A DNA stretch of 41,557 bases from Hoylesella timonensis 4401737 = DSM 22865 = JCM 15640 (GTDB lineage Bacteria; Bacteroidota; Bacteroidia; Bacteroidales; Bacteroidaceae): NCBI RefSeq assembly GCF_000455445.1, contig NZ_HG417101.1:1-41557 (forward strand). The letters are read 5' to 3'. The notes under the pieces were generated by a model. It saw only the letters and a list, made by a program, of their open reading frames with translations. It was not told the DNA's origin and did not search any database. Both the position numbers and the translations under genes were made by a program. This document shows positions 15,762 through 24,336 of the stretch, one piece after another. The stretch's first letter is position 1. Each line of letters opens with the position of its first letter.

Positions 15762-16451
15762 TTACCAATTTCGTTTTAACTTCCGTGAGCGAGGCTGTTG
15801 TTCAGCCTTCTTCATTCTTTGCTGAGTAGCTTTCTCTTGTTGCATGGCAGCATTTAACAGTTGCTCTGCATTTTCTTTACTCATGCGGTCTTTTGGCTTG
15901 TTTTGTTGTTTCTGCTGATTGTCCTTTTGCTTTTGTTGCTGATTGTCTTTCTTCTCTTTATCCTTACCTTTTTTATCATTCTTTTTCTTTTGCTCGTTGT
16001 CCTTCTTTTGTTGCTTTTGAAGACGCTTGCAAAGTGCAAGATTATAACGAGTTTCGTTGTCTTGCGGATTATTTCTCAAACTTTCTTTGTAGGCTTCAAT
16101 GGCTTCACCATACATCTGATGAGTTTGACAAATGACACCTATATTATGATAAACCTTGGCTTTCCTACTCTTGCTGGTTTCTATTTTCCCAGCATTTTCG
16201 TACTGTACGATAGCCGCTGAATCTTTTTGCTGCATCATCAGCGCACACCCAAGATTATACAATGCTTGCGAATTCTGTGCATTTTGCGCAATCGCCTTGC
16301 GATACTCCGCCTCGGCTTTCGCATAGTTTTGCGCTCTAAATAGCTTGTTTCCTGAACGTATGAATTGTCTGTCGCTTTGGGCAAACATAGAGGTAAAGCC
16401 CAAAGTGAGCAGTAATAAACTGAAGATATGTCTCTTTTTCTTTATGCTCAT
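15762..16451 (-). CDS. batC: BatC-like periplasmic TPR protein
   Basis: The chosen ATG at 16451 gives 229 aa with a clear signal peptide (MSIKKKRHIFSLLLLTLGF, cleavage after MFAQ). About four TPR-type helix pairs follow (for example NSQALYNLGCALMM and NETRYNLALCKRLQ), and then a long lysine- and glutamine-rich tail. An upstream ATG at 16487 would overlap batB by 29 nt and put 12 polar residues ahead of the signal peptide, so it is less likely. It lies between batB and the batD-batE fusion and should act with them in the periplasm. The low-complexity basic tail may bind membrane or cell-wall polymer; that is inference. Confidence 0.85.
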   Translation of the reverse strand: MSIKKKRHIFSLLLLTLGFTSMFAQSDRQFIRSGNKLFRAQNYAKAEAEYRKAIAQNAQNSQALYNLGCALMMQQKDSAAIVQYENAGKIETSKSRKAKVYHNIGVICQTHQMYGEAIEAYKESLRNNPQDNETRYNLALCKRLQKQQKKDNEQKKKNDKKGKDKEKKDNQQQKQKDNQQKQQNKPKDRMSKENAEQLLNAAMQQEKATQQRMKKAEQQPRSRKLKRNW

Positions 16452-16458
16452 CGTACTT

Positions 16459-17484
16459 CTACTGTTTCTTCTTGAATAATCGGACATTTTTAAGTAATGG
16501 ATTCTTACTTTCCAAGATACAAACTTCTATGATCAATAGCAATAGGGCTAAGATACCAAAAGCTTGAAATTGTTCGTCATATTCGCTATAAATAACACTA
16601 TTCGTTTCTCCACGTTGAAGTTTTGCTAATTCTTCATTGAGCTTTTTTTGGGCATCATTCGTATTATCCACATGGATATAAGTCCCTTTGCCAGCCCGTG
16701 CAATGTCTTGACACATCTTTTCATTGAGGGCTGTCATTACCGTCTGTCCGTTTTCATCTTTCATATAGCCACCTTCAGCTACAGGTATGGGCGCTCCTTG
16801 TGTGTTGCCCACCCCCAAGATAAAGACGTTGATGCCTTTCTTATTTGCATCTGCTGCTGCCTCGAGTGCACCACCCTCGTGGTCTTCTCCATCCGTAATC
16901 AGGATAATGGCTCGCCCCACTTTGTCCTGTTGTGTAAAGCTGCTCATTGACAAACGAATGGCTCTCGCAATGTCAGTACCCTGCGTTGTAATCAGGGAAG
17001 GGTCAGTATTTTGCAAGAACATTTTAGCACTTACATAATCGCTGGTAATGGGTAGCTGAATAAAGGCATCGCCTGCGAACACTACCAAACCAATTTTATC
17101 GTTGGTAAAGTTATCTACCAGATTTTCAACCAACAGCTTACTCTTGGCTAAACGTGAAGGAACAACATCTTCAGCCAGCATGGAGTTTGAAATATCCAAA
17201 GCGATAATCGTTTCTATGCCATTCCGTTTTTCGTTAGAAATCTTTGACCCCATCTGTGGACGGGCTAACATTACGATTAACAGTGCTAATGCACTTTGTA
17301 ACAACCAAAACTTAACAGTTGGACGATATTTCGATATGTCAGCCATTTGTTGCTGTACCAGCTCCATATCTCCAAACTTCTTGAGTTTCACAAGTCGTCT
17401 TCGATATCCTATCAAGCGAATCAATGCAAGGATAGGGATAACGATTAAAAGCCAAAGGTATATAGGATCATCAAATCTTATCAT
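16459..17484 (-). CDS. batB: BatB, membrane von Willebrand factor A protein
   Basis: The 341-aa protein has two N-terminal membrane segments (~8-25 and ~58-74), a vWA domain with intact MIDAS D97-x-S99-x-S101 (ALDISNSM) and later TDGEDHEGG. A C-terminal membrane helix (FGILALLLLIIEVCIL) follows. I start at the ATG at 17484 because BatA/BatB proteins normally open with a short polar stretch and then the first helix; an ATG at 17499 is possible, and the frame before that begins with TTG. It pairs with BatA and is expected to be a client or partner of the MoxR ATPase upstream. Confidence 0.92.
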   Translation of the reverse strand: MIRFDDPIYLWLLIVIPILALIRLIGYRRRLVKLKKFGDMELVQQQMADISKYRPTVKFWLLQSALALLIVMLARPQMGSKISNEKRNGIETIIALDISNSMLAEDVVPSRLAKSKLLVENLVDNFTNDKIGLVVFAGDAFIQLPITSDYVSAKMFLQNTDPSLITTQGTDIARAIRLSMSSFTQQDKVGRAIILITDGEDHEGGALEAAADANKKGINVFILGVGNTQGAPIPVAEGGYMKDENGQTVMTALNEKMCQDIARAGKGTYIHVDNTNDAQKKLNEELAKLQRGETNSVIYSEYDEQFQAFGILALLLLIIEVCILESKNPLLKNVRLFKKKQ

Positions 17485-17581
17485 CGTGTTCGTATTCATC
17501 TGCAGCAAGCTGCAATCTGTTTATAACCATATTTTTTAGCGTTGAATATCGTAGGGCATTGGCATTCTCAACTACCGTTCT

Positions 17582-18580
17582 TTAAGGAATCCTACGCAGA
17601 ACCGTATTCCGCAGTACCAACTCGAGCAACAAACTAAGCACTGCCAACAAGGCAAATGGCTGGAATGCTTCGTAACGCTTCGAGAATTTCTTGACATTCA
17701 TCTTTGTCTTTTCCAGTTTGTCAATATCTTTATAGATTTGTTTCAACTGCTGATTATTCGTTGCCCTATAGAAGTTTCCTTCGGTCACTGCTGCAATATC
17801 ACTGAGAGTCTTGGAATCTATCTCCACAGGAATGTTGATATATTGAGTTCCTCCTCCTACACTCATGGGGTAAGGAGCTACTTTATTGGTTCCAACCCCA
17901 ATCGTATAGACGCGGATGTCCAAGCTTTTTGCAATTTGAGCACTGGTCATGGGTGAGATGTCGCCCATGTTATTACTGCCATCTGTCAACAAGATGACAA
18001 CCTTACTTTTAGTCTTCGAGTCTTTCAGGCGTGATACAGCGTTTGCCAATCCCATTCCTACGGCAGTGCCGTCAGATATCAATCCTCGTGCTGCAATATC
18101 TGTTCGAACGTTTCTCAACAAATTGAGAAGTGACGTATGGTCTGTGGTCATAGGACACTGGGTAAAGGCTTCTCCAGCAAAAATGGTCAAGCCAATATTA
18201 TCATTCGGTCTTCCAGAAATAAATTCTGCTGCCACATTTTTGGCAGCTTCCAAGCGATTGGGCTTTAAGTCCTCTGCAAGCATAGAAGTAGACACATCCA
18301 TTGCCAACATGATATCGATGCCTTCCACCGAACGTTCATCCCAAGCATTGTGGGTTTGGGGACGTGCCAAGACACAAATGATAAAGATGAAAGCAAGGCA
18401 TCTTAACACCATCGGTGCGTGCACCAAGCGTGTACGCCAACTTTTCGGTGCAAACAGATAGGCGTGTGTATCGCTCATCTTCATGGTAGGTTCACTCTTC
18501 TTACGATACAGGAAATACCATATCACATACGGAATGAGCAATAATAGCAGTAAGAAATATTCTTTATTTACAAATTCCAC
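17582..18580 (-). CDS. batA: BatA, membrane von Willebrand factor A protein
   Basis: The protein is 332 aa, with an N-terminal membrane helix (~8-24), a second (~58-72), a vWA domain with complete MIDAS D95-x-S97-x-S99 (AMDVSTSM) and LLTDGSNNMG. A C-terminal helix (FALLAVLSLLLELVL) comes before the end. It is similar in layout to BatB, its neighbour 97 nt downstream, consistent with an old duplication. It forms the vWA core of the MoxR-Bat system. Confidence 0.92.
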   Translation of the reverse strand: MEFVNKEYFLLLLLLIPYVIWYFLYRKKSEPTMKMSDTHAYLFAPKSWRTRLVHAPMVLRCLAFIFIICVLARPQTHNAWDERSVEGIDIMLAMDVSTSMLAEDLKPNRLEAAKNVAAEFISGRPNDNIGLTIFAGEAFTQCPMTTDHTSLLNLLRNVRTDIAARGLISDGTAVGMGLANAVSRLKDSKTKSKVVILLTDGSNNMGDISPMTSAQIAKSLDIRVYTIGVGTNKVAPYPMSVGGGTQYINIPVEIDSKTLSDIAAVTEGNFYRATNNQQLKQIYKDIDKLEKTKMNVKKFSKRYEAFQPFALLAVLSLLLELVLRNTVLRRIP

Positions 18581-18615
18581 GTTATTTCATTTTACGATTT
18601 AGTAGTCTCCAGATG

Positions 18616-19698
18616 TTAAACCATGAGCAAATAAACCTGATAGACAATATAGATAAGCAAAGCAAACACGCTGATGCCAATGGCAGTTAAGAGCATTTTG
18701 ATGGTCTTTCTGGTCTTTTGAGTTCGCCTGTCTTTTTCATCTAATTTCGGAACAATGCGCTCTTCGGTGGGTTCACCCTCCATCTTTGTTTGATCAATAA
18801 AGTTGATAGCGTTCACCAAGTTCTTATCATTCTCATTGATAAGCGTTTCGTACTTCGCAAATTTCACCAAGTCGGCTGTTTCAAAGAGACTTTTCAGCTC
18901 ATCAATCATCTTCTTGTCTCCTTTCTCATGCAGCGTATAAATAATCTCTGAGGTTGTCATCTCCATGGCATTAAAGCCAAATCGCTCTTCTATATACTGT
19001 CTCAACGTGTCGGTGAGCTCAGTGTAATAAGTCTTTTGGTCGGGAGATGACACCATTCTCTCACTTTTCAGCTTGTCTATTGCGGTGAGTGCTTTTTGAT
19101 GAGGCGGTATCTTCTTGATAATTCTGATACGTGTGATGATGGGTTTGTTATTGTAAATTCTAAGGAATAGGTAAAAGCCTAATACACAAAGTAATAACAT
19201 CAATACACTCAACCAAAAGATAGGACTCCATTCTTTCCATGAAAAAGGATTGTCTTGAACGTCCTTGGGTGGAAAGAATTGGTTGGGATGCAATGTATCA
19301 ACATCCACCGTAACCACTTTTAGTGCCAAGGTATTTCCCACATAGTCTTTGCCGTTTACCTGTACTTTCTGTCCGGGAATGGCGTACAAGTGTTCATCAA
19401 ACGAAGTGAGCGTATATTGCTTCGATACCTTCACGAACCCATTGTCCAGTGCTGTCGTGTCTCCATTAGAAATCTCAAGTATTTCGACACCTGGCACCAG
19501 ATAGTGCGACGGTTTCAAAGCGGGAAAATGAATGGTGGCATTCTTAGGTGCTGTGACGTCAATCGTCATATTAATCTGTTGTCCTATGAAGATACCAACA
19601 GAGTCTAACCTTTGCTGTACACCTATTTGGGCATGCAGTCCTAAGCACCACACTGTGCTTATCAGCAGAATTATAAAGTTCTTTTTTTTCAAATTCAT
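18616..19698 (-). CDS. Short BatD-like membrane protein of the Bat operon
   Basis: This 360-aa protein has a signal peptide (MNLKKKNFIILLISTVWC, cleavage after HAQ), a periplasmic beta-rich domain to ~150, a membrane helix (~157-180), a cytoplasmic domain and a C-terminal membrane helix (~332-356). The cytoplasmic block YYTELTDTLRQYIEERFGF with the following LFETADLVKFAKYE resembles the BatD cytoplasmic block FYDEVLRALWGYVSDKLN with LDECEFERYAP. I therefore read it as a shortened BatD-like paralogue, not an unrelated gene. It sits between the DUF58 gene and batA, where Bacteroidetes Bat operons often carry an unnamed gene. Function is not established. Confidence 0.78.
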   Translation of the reverse strand: MNLKKKNFIILLISTVWCLGLHAQIGVQQRLDSVGIFIGQQINMTIDVTAPKNATIHFPALKPSHYLVPGVEILEISNGDTTALDNGFVKVSKQYTLTSFDEHLYAIPGQKVQVNGKDYVGNTLALKVVTVDVDTLHPNQFFPPKDVQDNPFSWKEWSPIFWLSVLMLLLCVLGFYLFLRIYNNKPIITRIRIIKKIPPHQKALTAIDKLKSERMVSSPDQKTYYTELTDTLRQYIEERFGFNAMEMTTSEIIYTLHEKGDKKMIDELKSLFETADLVKFAKYETLINENDKNLVNAINFIDQTKMEGEPTEERIVPKLDEKDRRTQKTRKTIKMLLTAIGISVFALLIYIVYQVYLLMV

Positions 19699-19753
19699 TC
19701 TTTCTTGACAATTACATACCGTTCCTTTTTCAGTAGCGTGACCATTCTAATGT

Positions 19754-20650
19754 TTACACACCTCTTTGTGCAAAGAGGCGCATCATGGCTTTCACATAGT
19801 CTTCATCGGTGGCTACACTGGTCCAGTCTACCCCACCTTTTGCAAATATCTGTTTGAGTTTTGCAGCACGCTCCAACCAGTAAGCTGTGTGGGTACGACG
19901 AAGTTTAGCCGATGAGGTATCAATCAGCATCTCATGTCCTGTTTCGGCATCCCTGATTTTCAGCAATCCGATATTGGGCAAGCTTTTAGCTCGTTGGTCA
20001 TATACCTGCACTGCAACGATGTCGTGTTTGTGGTTGGCGATGGTCAGCGCATGCTCGAAGTGTTCGTACTCGGCAGTTTCATGTTTGATATAGAAGTCAC
20101 TCAAAATACAAGCTGTACACCTTCTCTTCATCATTCGGGTAAGATACTCTATCGCCATACCGACATCTGTCTTTCTGCTCTGTGGTTCAAAGTCGAGCAT
20201 CTCACGAATAATGTACAAAATATGCTTGCGTCCCTTTTTGGGTGGGATATATTTTTCTATCCTATCTGAAAAGAAAATCACTCCTATCTTATCATTATTC
20301 TGAATGGCACTGAATGCCAGTGTGGCAGCTATCTCGGCCACCATTTCTCGTTTGGTTTGTTTCTTGGTACCAAAATCCAAAGAGCCTGAGACATCAATGA
20401 GTAGCATGACCGTCAGTTCGCGTTCCTCTTCAAACACTTTGACATAGGGGTGATTGAAACGTGCGGTGACATTCCAATCGATATCTCGAACATCATCTCC
20501 AAATTGATATTCTCTCACCTCCGAGAAAGCCATACCCCGACCTTTGAACGCCGTATGATACTGTCCTGCAAAGATGTTTTGGCTCAATCCACGAGTTTTG
20601 ATTTCAATCTTCCTGACCTTTTTTAGAATTTCACTTGTTTCCATTGTCAT
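19754..20650 (-). CDS. DUF58 domain protein of the MoxR/Bat system
   Basis: The 298-aa protein is cytoplasmic, with no membrane helix. The DUF58 signature YQFGDDVRDIDWNVTAR lies at ~48-64. The vWA-like fold keeps a MIDAS-type D86-x-S88-x-S90 (LLIDVSGSLDF). DUF58 proteins are coupled to MoxR ATPases in many bacteria. The ATG at 20650 and another at 20644 are both possible. It begins 74 nt after the moxR stop and precedes the BatD-like gene by 55 nt. Confidence 0.9.
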   Translation of the reverse strand: MTMETSEILKKVRKIEIKTRGLSQNIFAGQYHTAFKGRGMAFSEVREYQFGDDVRDIDWNVTARFNHPYVKVFEEERELTVMLLIDVSGSLDFGTKKQTKREMVAEIAATLAFSAIQNNDKIGVIFFSDRIEKYIPPKKGRKHILYIIREMLDFEPQSRKTDVGMAIEYLTRMMKRRCTACILSDFYIKHETAEYEHFEHALTIANHKHDIVAVQVYDQRAKSLPNIGLLKIRDAETGHEMLIDTSSAKLRRTHTAYWLERAAKLKQIFAKGGVDWTSVATDEDYVKAMMRLFAQRGV

Positions 20651-20724
20651 CTCACCTCAAGTTGTGCTACTCCTGCTGTCATGCCTTGTCTACTTCTTTC
20701 AAGCCTGTCCTTTGTTACCCAGCC

Positions 20725-21720
20725 TTAAGGAACTTCTACTTTATTGATAATTTTCGATACAATTTCCTCGGATGTCAGATTGCTGGCTTCTGCCTCATAA
20801 GATAATCCAATGCGATGTCTCAATACATCGTGAACCACAGCTCTCACGTCTTCAGGAATCACATATCCGCGATGCTTGATGAAAGCATAAGTGCGTGCTG
20901 CTTTTGCCAAATTGATAGAAGCACGTGGCGAGCCGCCGAAAGTAATCATATTCTTCAATTCAGGTAGTTCATATCGTTCAGGGTATCGGGTGGCGAAAAC
21001 AATATCCGCAATATATTGGGCTATTTTTTCGTCGATATATACCTCGTTGACGATGGTTCTTGCTTTTAATATTTCTTCAGCGGTAGTTACTGGCATTACC
21101 TGGGGCAGACAGCCTTGAATATTCTCCTTAACAATGAGCTTCTCCTCTTCCAATGTAGGATAGTCCAGCACCACTTTCAACATGAAACGGTCCACCTGAG
21201 CCTCTGGAAGTTGGTAAGTACCCTCTTGCTCTATGGGGTTTTGTGTCGCCATAACCATAAATGGATGGGGCAATTTGTACGTGTTTTCTCCAATCGTGAC
21301 TTGGTGCTCTTGCATTGCCTCTAAGAGTGCGCTTTGAACTTTGGCTGGGGCACGGTTAATTTCGTCTGCCAAAACAAAGTTGGCGAACACGGGGCCTTTC
21401 TTTACTTGGAATTTTTCTTCTTTTTGCGAGTAAATCAAAGTTCCGATAACATCGGCAGGCAACAGGTCTGGCGTGAACTGAATACGACGGTAGTCAGCAT
21501 CAATGAGCTGAGCCAGCGTTTTGATTGCCAGCGTTTTTGCCAAACCCGGCACACCTTCTAAAAGTATATGACCATCACTCAACAAAGCGATGAGCAATGA
21601 GTCTACTAAATGTTTTTGACCTATAATTACTTGATCCATTCCTTGAACCAAGTTGGTGACGAACCCACTCTGTTGTTCGATTCGGATATTTAACTCACGA
21701 ATATCAATAGCTTCTGCCAT
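20725..21720 (-). CDS. MoxR-family AAA+ ATPase
   Basis: This 331-aa AAA+ ATPase is the first gene of the Bat operon. Walker A GVPGLAKT is at 56-63, Walker B VLADE at 116-120, then a sensor ATQNPIEQEGTYQLPEAQ and sensor-2 GGSPRAS. MoxR proteins act as chaperone-like remodelers of vWA proteins. The frame is open upstream to 21852 but I start at the ATG at 21720 because the family begins about here and the upstream residues are AT-rich with no homology. A -7 box TATTTTTG lies 35 nt upstream of the ATG. Confidence 0.93.
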   Translation of the reverse strand: MAEAIDIRELNIRIEQQSGFVTNLVQGMDQVIIGQKHLVDSLLIALLSDGHILLEGVPGLAKTLAIKTLAQLIDADYRRIQFTPDLLPADVIGTLIYSQKEEKFQVKKGPVFANFVLADEINRAPAKVQSALLEAMQEHQVTIGENTYKLPHPFMVMATQNPIEQEGTYQLPEAQVDRFMLKVVLDYPTLEEEKLIVKENIQGCLPQVMPVTTAEEILKARTIVNEVYIDEKIAQYIADIVFATRYPERYELPELKNMITFGGSPRASINLAKAARTYAFIKHRGYVIPEDVRAVVHDVLRHRIGLSYEAEASNLTSEEIVSKIINKVEVP

Positions 21721-21754
21721 AATAGTGTTGTTATTCAATTTATAAAACCAAGCA

Positions 21755-21762
21755 CAAAAATA
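21755..21762 (-). promoter_or_regulatory. -7 box for the Bat operon
   Basis: TATTTTTG on the minus strand ends 35 nt before the moxR ATG. The -33 element is weak (a TTTC-like sequence about 22 nt upstream). Confidence 0.5.
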
Positions 21763-22213
21763 CAATAATAATGAGATAGAAGCGAAAGATATGAGTTTAT
21801 TTATAATAATTTTATGACTGTCTCCATTGATTTTAAGAACTTTTATACGCAACTATCTTCCATATTCTCAAAGAAACGCTCTATTAGTGGATGTTTCGCA
21901 ACGATGCGGGGGATGCTATAAGAAATGTGGCGCGTGTAAAATAAGTGTGCTGGAGAAACTTTGAGCTGCTTTTTTTTTACTTGTTTTCAAGAGGCTAAAA
22001 TTGCGTTTTAAGTATCAATAAAATTGACAAAATGCGACAAAAATAAGGAGGATTTGTCAATATAATTACTATTTCAAAAAGTTGAAAATAGCAACTCGAC
22101 GACACATCGAAACATGGTAAAAGTACAAAATCATGGAAAGGAGTGCATTGAAGCATTGAGATAAGCCTTCTAAAACATGTAGACAAGCATGGAAAACATA
22201 TACTTCAGCACTC

Positions 22214-22257
22214 TTAACTCCATGAGTTAAGGTGGTTAACTCCATGAGTTAAAGTAA
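22214..22257. repeat. Two copies of a 22-bp palindromic repeat
   Basis: TTAACTCCATGAGTTAA occurs at 22214-22230 and again at 22236-22252, a 22-bp period. Each is a perfect inverted repeat of TTAACTC around CAT. Related units occur at 41465-41530. Confidence 0.9.
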
Positions 22258-22520
22258 AACATCGTTGCTCATTTGAATAAAAGTACTTGTGAATGAGGAA
22301 AATATAAAAATCACAAATTCGTGACCATATTCACGTTTGTATGGAAATATGCGCAAAATGAACGGCTTGTTAAATATTTTACAAGTATGCGTTTTCTGAA
22401 AAATAATAACAATTGACACTTCTCTGTAGGGCTGTGAACATGTGAAAATAACAAGAAAAGAAATGAAGAAAAAGTGCTTAGCTGAACTTTGGGCTACCAA
22501 ATGAAGAGTAGAGATAAAGA

Positions 22521-22560
22521 AAAAGTGGGTAGTCCATGTTATTCATTCACTCCCACTTTT
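22521..22560. terminator. Possible terminator or hairpin between moxR and DUF4301 genes
   Basis: AAAAGTGGG (22521-22529) pairs with CCCACTTTT (22552-22560) around a 22-nt loop. On the minus strand it lies downstream of the DUF4301 stop, but 120 nt away. The role is uncertain. Confidence 0.35.
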
Positions 22561-22678
22561 CTGTTCATTCCCTCCAATTTGCATGAAGAGAACAGCGCTT
22601 TTTCTTTTCTAAATGTTTACACAAGCTTTTTTATAAAAAAGTTTCTTTTCAAAAAAGATGCTTTCCTACGAGTCTGCT

Positions 22679-24196
22679 TTAGGCTTGATGTTGCTCTCTA
22701 AGAAGGTCGTTGACGGTCTTTACAGGATTGAAAGTTGTTAGTGGCACCTCTACAAAGACGGTATTCCAGTTGCTCATGGCACCGTTCCATAACCCCGGTA
22801 GTTCCAATGCCTTCAAGTCCTTACCATCCTTACTCTTATAAGAAACGAAACCTGTTTCAGGGTCTACATAGTCGGGAAGGTTAAAAGGCTGCCCTTTGCT
22901 ATCTTTCACAGCACAAACCAAATCAACGGGATTGAAGTGTGTACTATGCTCAAACATCCGAACATACTCTTTGTTAGACTTGTCAATTTGGCTCGATTCC
23001 AAAATTTGAGGACTGGTTGCTTTATCTTTACCTATTGCAATAAAAGGACCTCCTCCAGGCTCGCCCACATTTCTAACCACTCCACAAACGCGCAAGGGGC
23101 GATTGAGTTTGGCTTTCAAGTAAGGAATTAACTCTTCGTCTTCCATATACTTCAGTCGAGGATTTCTACACGTAAGGTCACGCTGAACAAATCGGATTGC
23201 ATCTTCCAGTTGATCGTGCGTGTATTTTCCCTTTTCCAACATATTAAGATAATGGAAACATTGTTCTTGAACCTCTATCAAAATCCCTCCCAAGAGTTGC
23301 TTGTTGGTCACCGTATCCGTCTTTAATCGATCGGGCACTACGTTATCAATGTTTTTAATAAAGATGACATCTGCCTCAATGTCATTGAGGTTCTGAATCA
23401 ATGCGCCATGCCCACCGGGTCTGAATAGCAGCGAACCGTCTTCATTTCTAAATGGCGTATTGTCCATATTGGTGGCAATGGTGTCGGTACTTGGCTTTTG
23501 TTCTGAAAATGAAATATGATATTGAACTTTATATCGCTTTGAAAATCTATTCACTACTTCAGCCACACGTTTCTTAAAGAGTTCGAGGTGCTGATGCGAT
23601 ACGGTAAAGTGAATGTAAGCCTCTCCATGACAACTCGTATATAGCGCAGCCTCTACCAAATGTTCCTCCATCGGGGTACGGGCGGCGTCCTCGTAATAAT
23701 GAAACAGCAAAAGCCCCTTTGGCAACTGTCCGTAATTGAGTCCTTTTGGCTCCACCAAATTCTCAACCACCTTTTTATATTTGCCTTCAGCCATTAGCTT
23801 GGTCATCTTCTGCCCTTCGTTCTCTTCACATTTTTCGGTTAACTCTTCACTAAACGCAAATTTCTTGATGTTGCCAAAGAACTCTTTTTCAAAGTCGGTA
23901 GTGGGAACGTCATAACTGGCATGTAAAAAAGCATACAAATCCTTGAACATGCGACTGGCAGCACCAGAGGCAGGAACAAACTTCACAATCCTGTGATTGC
24001 CCTGTTTGTATTGGTTCCACAACTCTACATAATGCTTTTTCTGAAGCTCATCGGCAACCATGATGCCATGTTCTGTACTTGCCGCTGCCTGTAATTCCAA
24101 GAAGGGGAACCCATTTTTAATATTTTCCAACTGCTGGTTGACTTGTTCTTCCGTCATACCACGTTGAGAGATTTGTTGTAAATCTTGCTGTGTCAT
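22679..24196 (-). CDS. DUF4301 family protein
   Basis: This is a 505-aa cytoplasmic protein found in Bacteroidetes. Visible features are FVPASGAASRMFKDLYAFL near 70-90, RPGGHGALIQNLNDIEAD mid-protein and GVVRNVGEPGGGPFIA towards the C-terminus. Glycine-rich loops of this kind recall nucleotide-sugar pyrophosphorylase-like folds, which is a guess from pattern only. I start at the ATG at 24196 (MTQQDLQQIS); the frame continues to 24259 but that region holds its own promoter box. It is divergent from relA. Function is unknown. Confidence 0.82.
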   Translation of the reverse strand: MTQQDLQQISQRGMTEEQVNQQLENIKNGFPFLELQAAASTEHGIMVADELQKKHYVELWNQYKQGNHRIVKFVPASGAASRMFKDLYAFLHASYDVPTTDFEKEFFGNIKKFAFSEELTEKCEENEGQKMTKLMAEGKYKKVVENLVEPKGLNYGQLPKGLLLFHYYEDAARTPMEEHLVEAALYTSCHGEAYIHFTVSHQHLELFKKRVAEVVNRFSKRYKVQYHISFSEQKPSTDTIATNMDNTPFRNEDGSLLFRPGGHGALIQNLNDIEADVIFIKNIDNVVPDRLKTDTVTNKQLLGGILIEVQEQCFHYLNMLEKGKYTHDQLEDAIRFVQRDLTCRNPRLKYMEDEELIPYLKAKLNRPLRVCGVVRNVGEPGGGPFIAIGKDKATSPQILESSQIDKSNKEYVRMFEHSTHFNPVDLVCAVKDSKGQPFNLPDYVDPETGFVSYKSKDGKDLKALELPGLWNGAMSNWNTVFVEVPLTTFNPVKTVNDLLREQHQA

Positions 24197-24256
24197 AAGA
24201 ACTTGAATTAAAAAGACTTGCTCATCGCACGAGTTTACGTTCGTTGAATATTGAGA

Positions 24257-24264
24257 CAAAGATA
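24257..24264 (-). promoter_or_regulatory. -7 box for the DUF4301 gene
   Basis: TATCTTTG on the minus strand (24264-24257) lies about 60 nt before the ATG at 24196. No good -33 element is seen. Confidence 0.5.
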
Positions 24265-24287
24265 GCTACTTTTTGTGAAAAACAGAG

Positions 24288-24315
24288 TTGTTTGGAAGAA
24301 AAAATATTATCTTTG
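24288..24315 (+). promoter_or_regulatory. Promoter of relA
   Basis: TTG (24288-24290), 17 nt, TATCTTTG (24308-24315). The predicted transcript starts near 24322, which excludes the upstream TTG at 24244 and supports the ATG at 24337. Confidence 0.55.
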
Positions 24316-24336
24316 TGGCAACAGAAAGATTGGGAT

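Larger units (their letters stand above)
21721..22678. other. 958-nt intergenic region without a convincing gene
   Basis: The upstream flank of moxR and the downstream flank of the DUF4301 gene meet here. It is very AT-rich and holds only short ORFs with no recognisable domain. Visible structures are a two-copy 22-bp palindromic repeat (22214-22257), a hairpin ACAAATTCGTGA/TCACGTTTGT (22313-22340), a hairpin AAAAGTGGG/CCCACTTTT (22521-22560) and a 16-nt palindrome CTTTTTTATAAAAAAG (22626-22641). Confidence 0.6.

Noticed and set aside
21721..21852. N-terminal extension of MoxR by 44 residues
   Set aside because: The region contains the promoter box and the family begins at the ATG at 21720.
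22249..22701. ORFs of 83 and 70 aa in the intergenic region
   Set aside because: The sequence is AT-rich, of low complexity and overlaps the palindromic repeat or the DUF4301 gene end; no domain or start signal.
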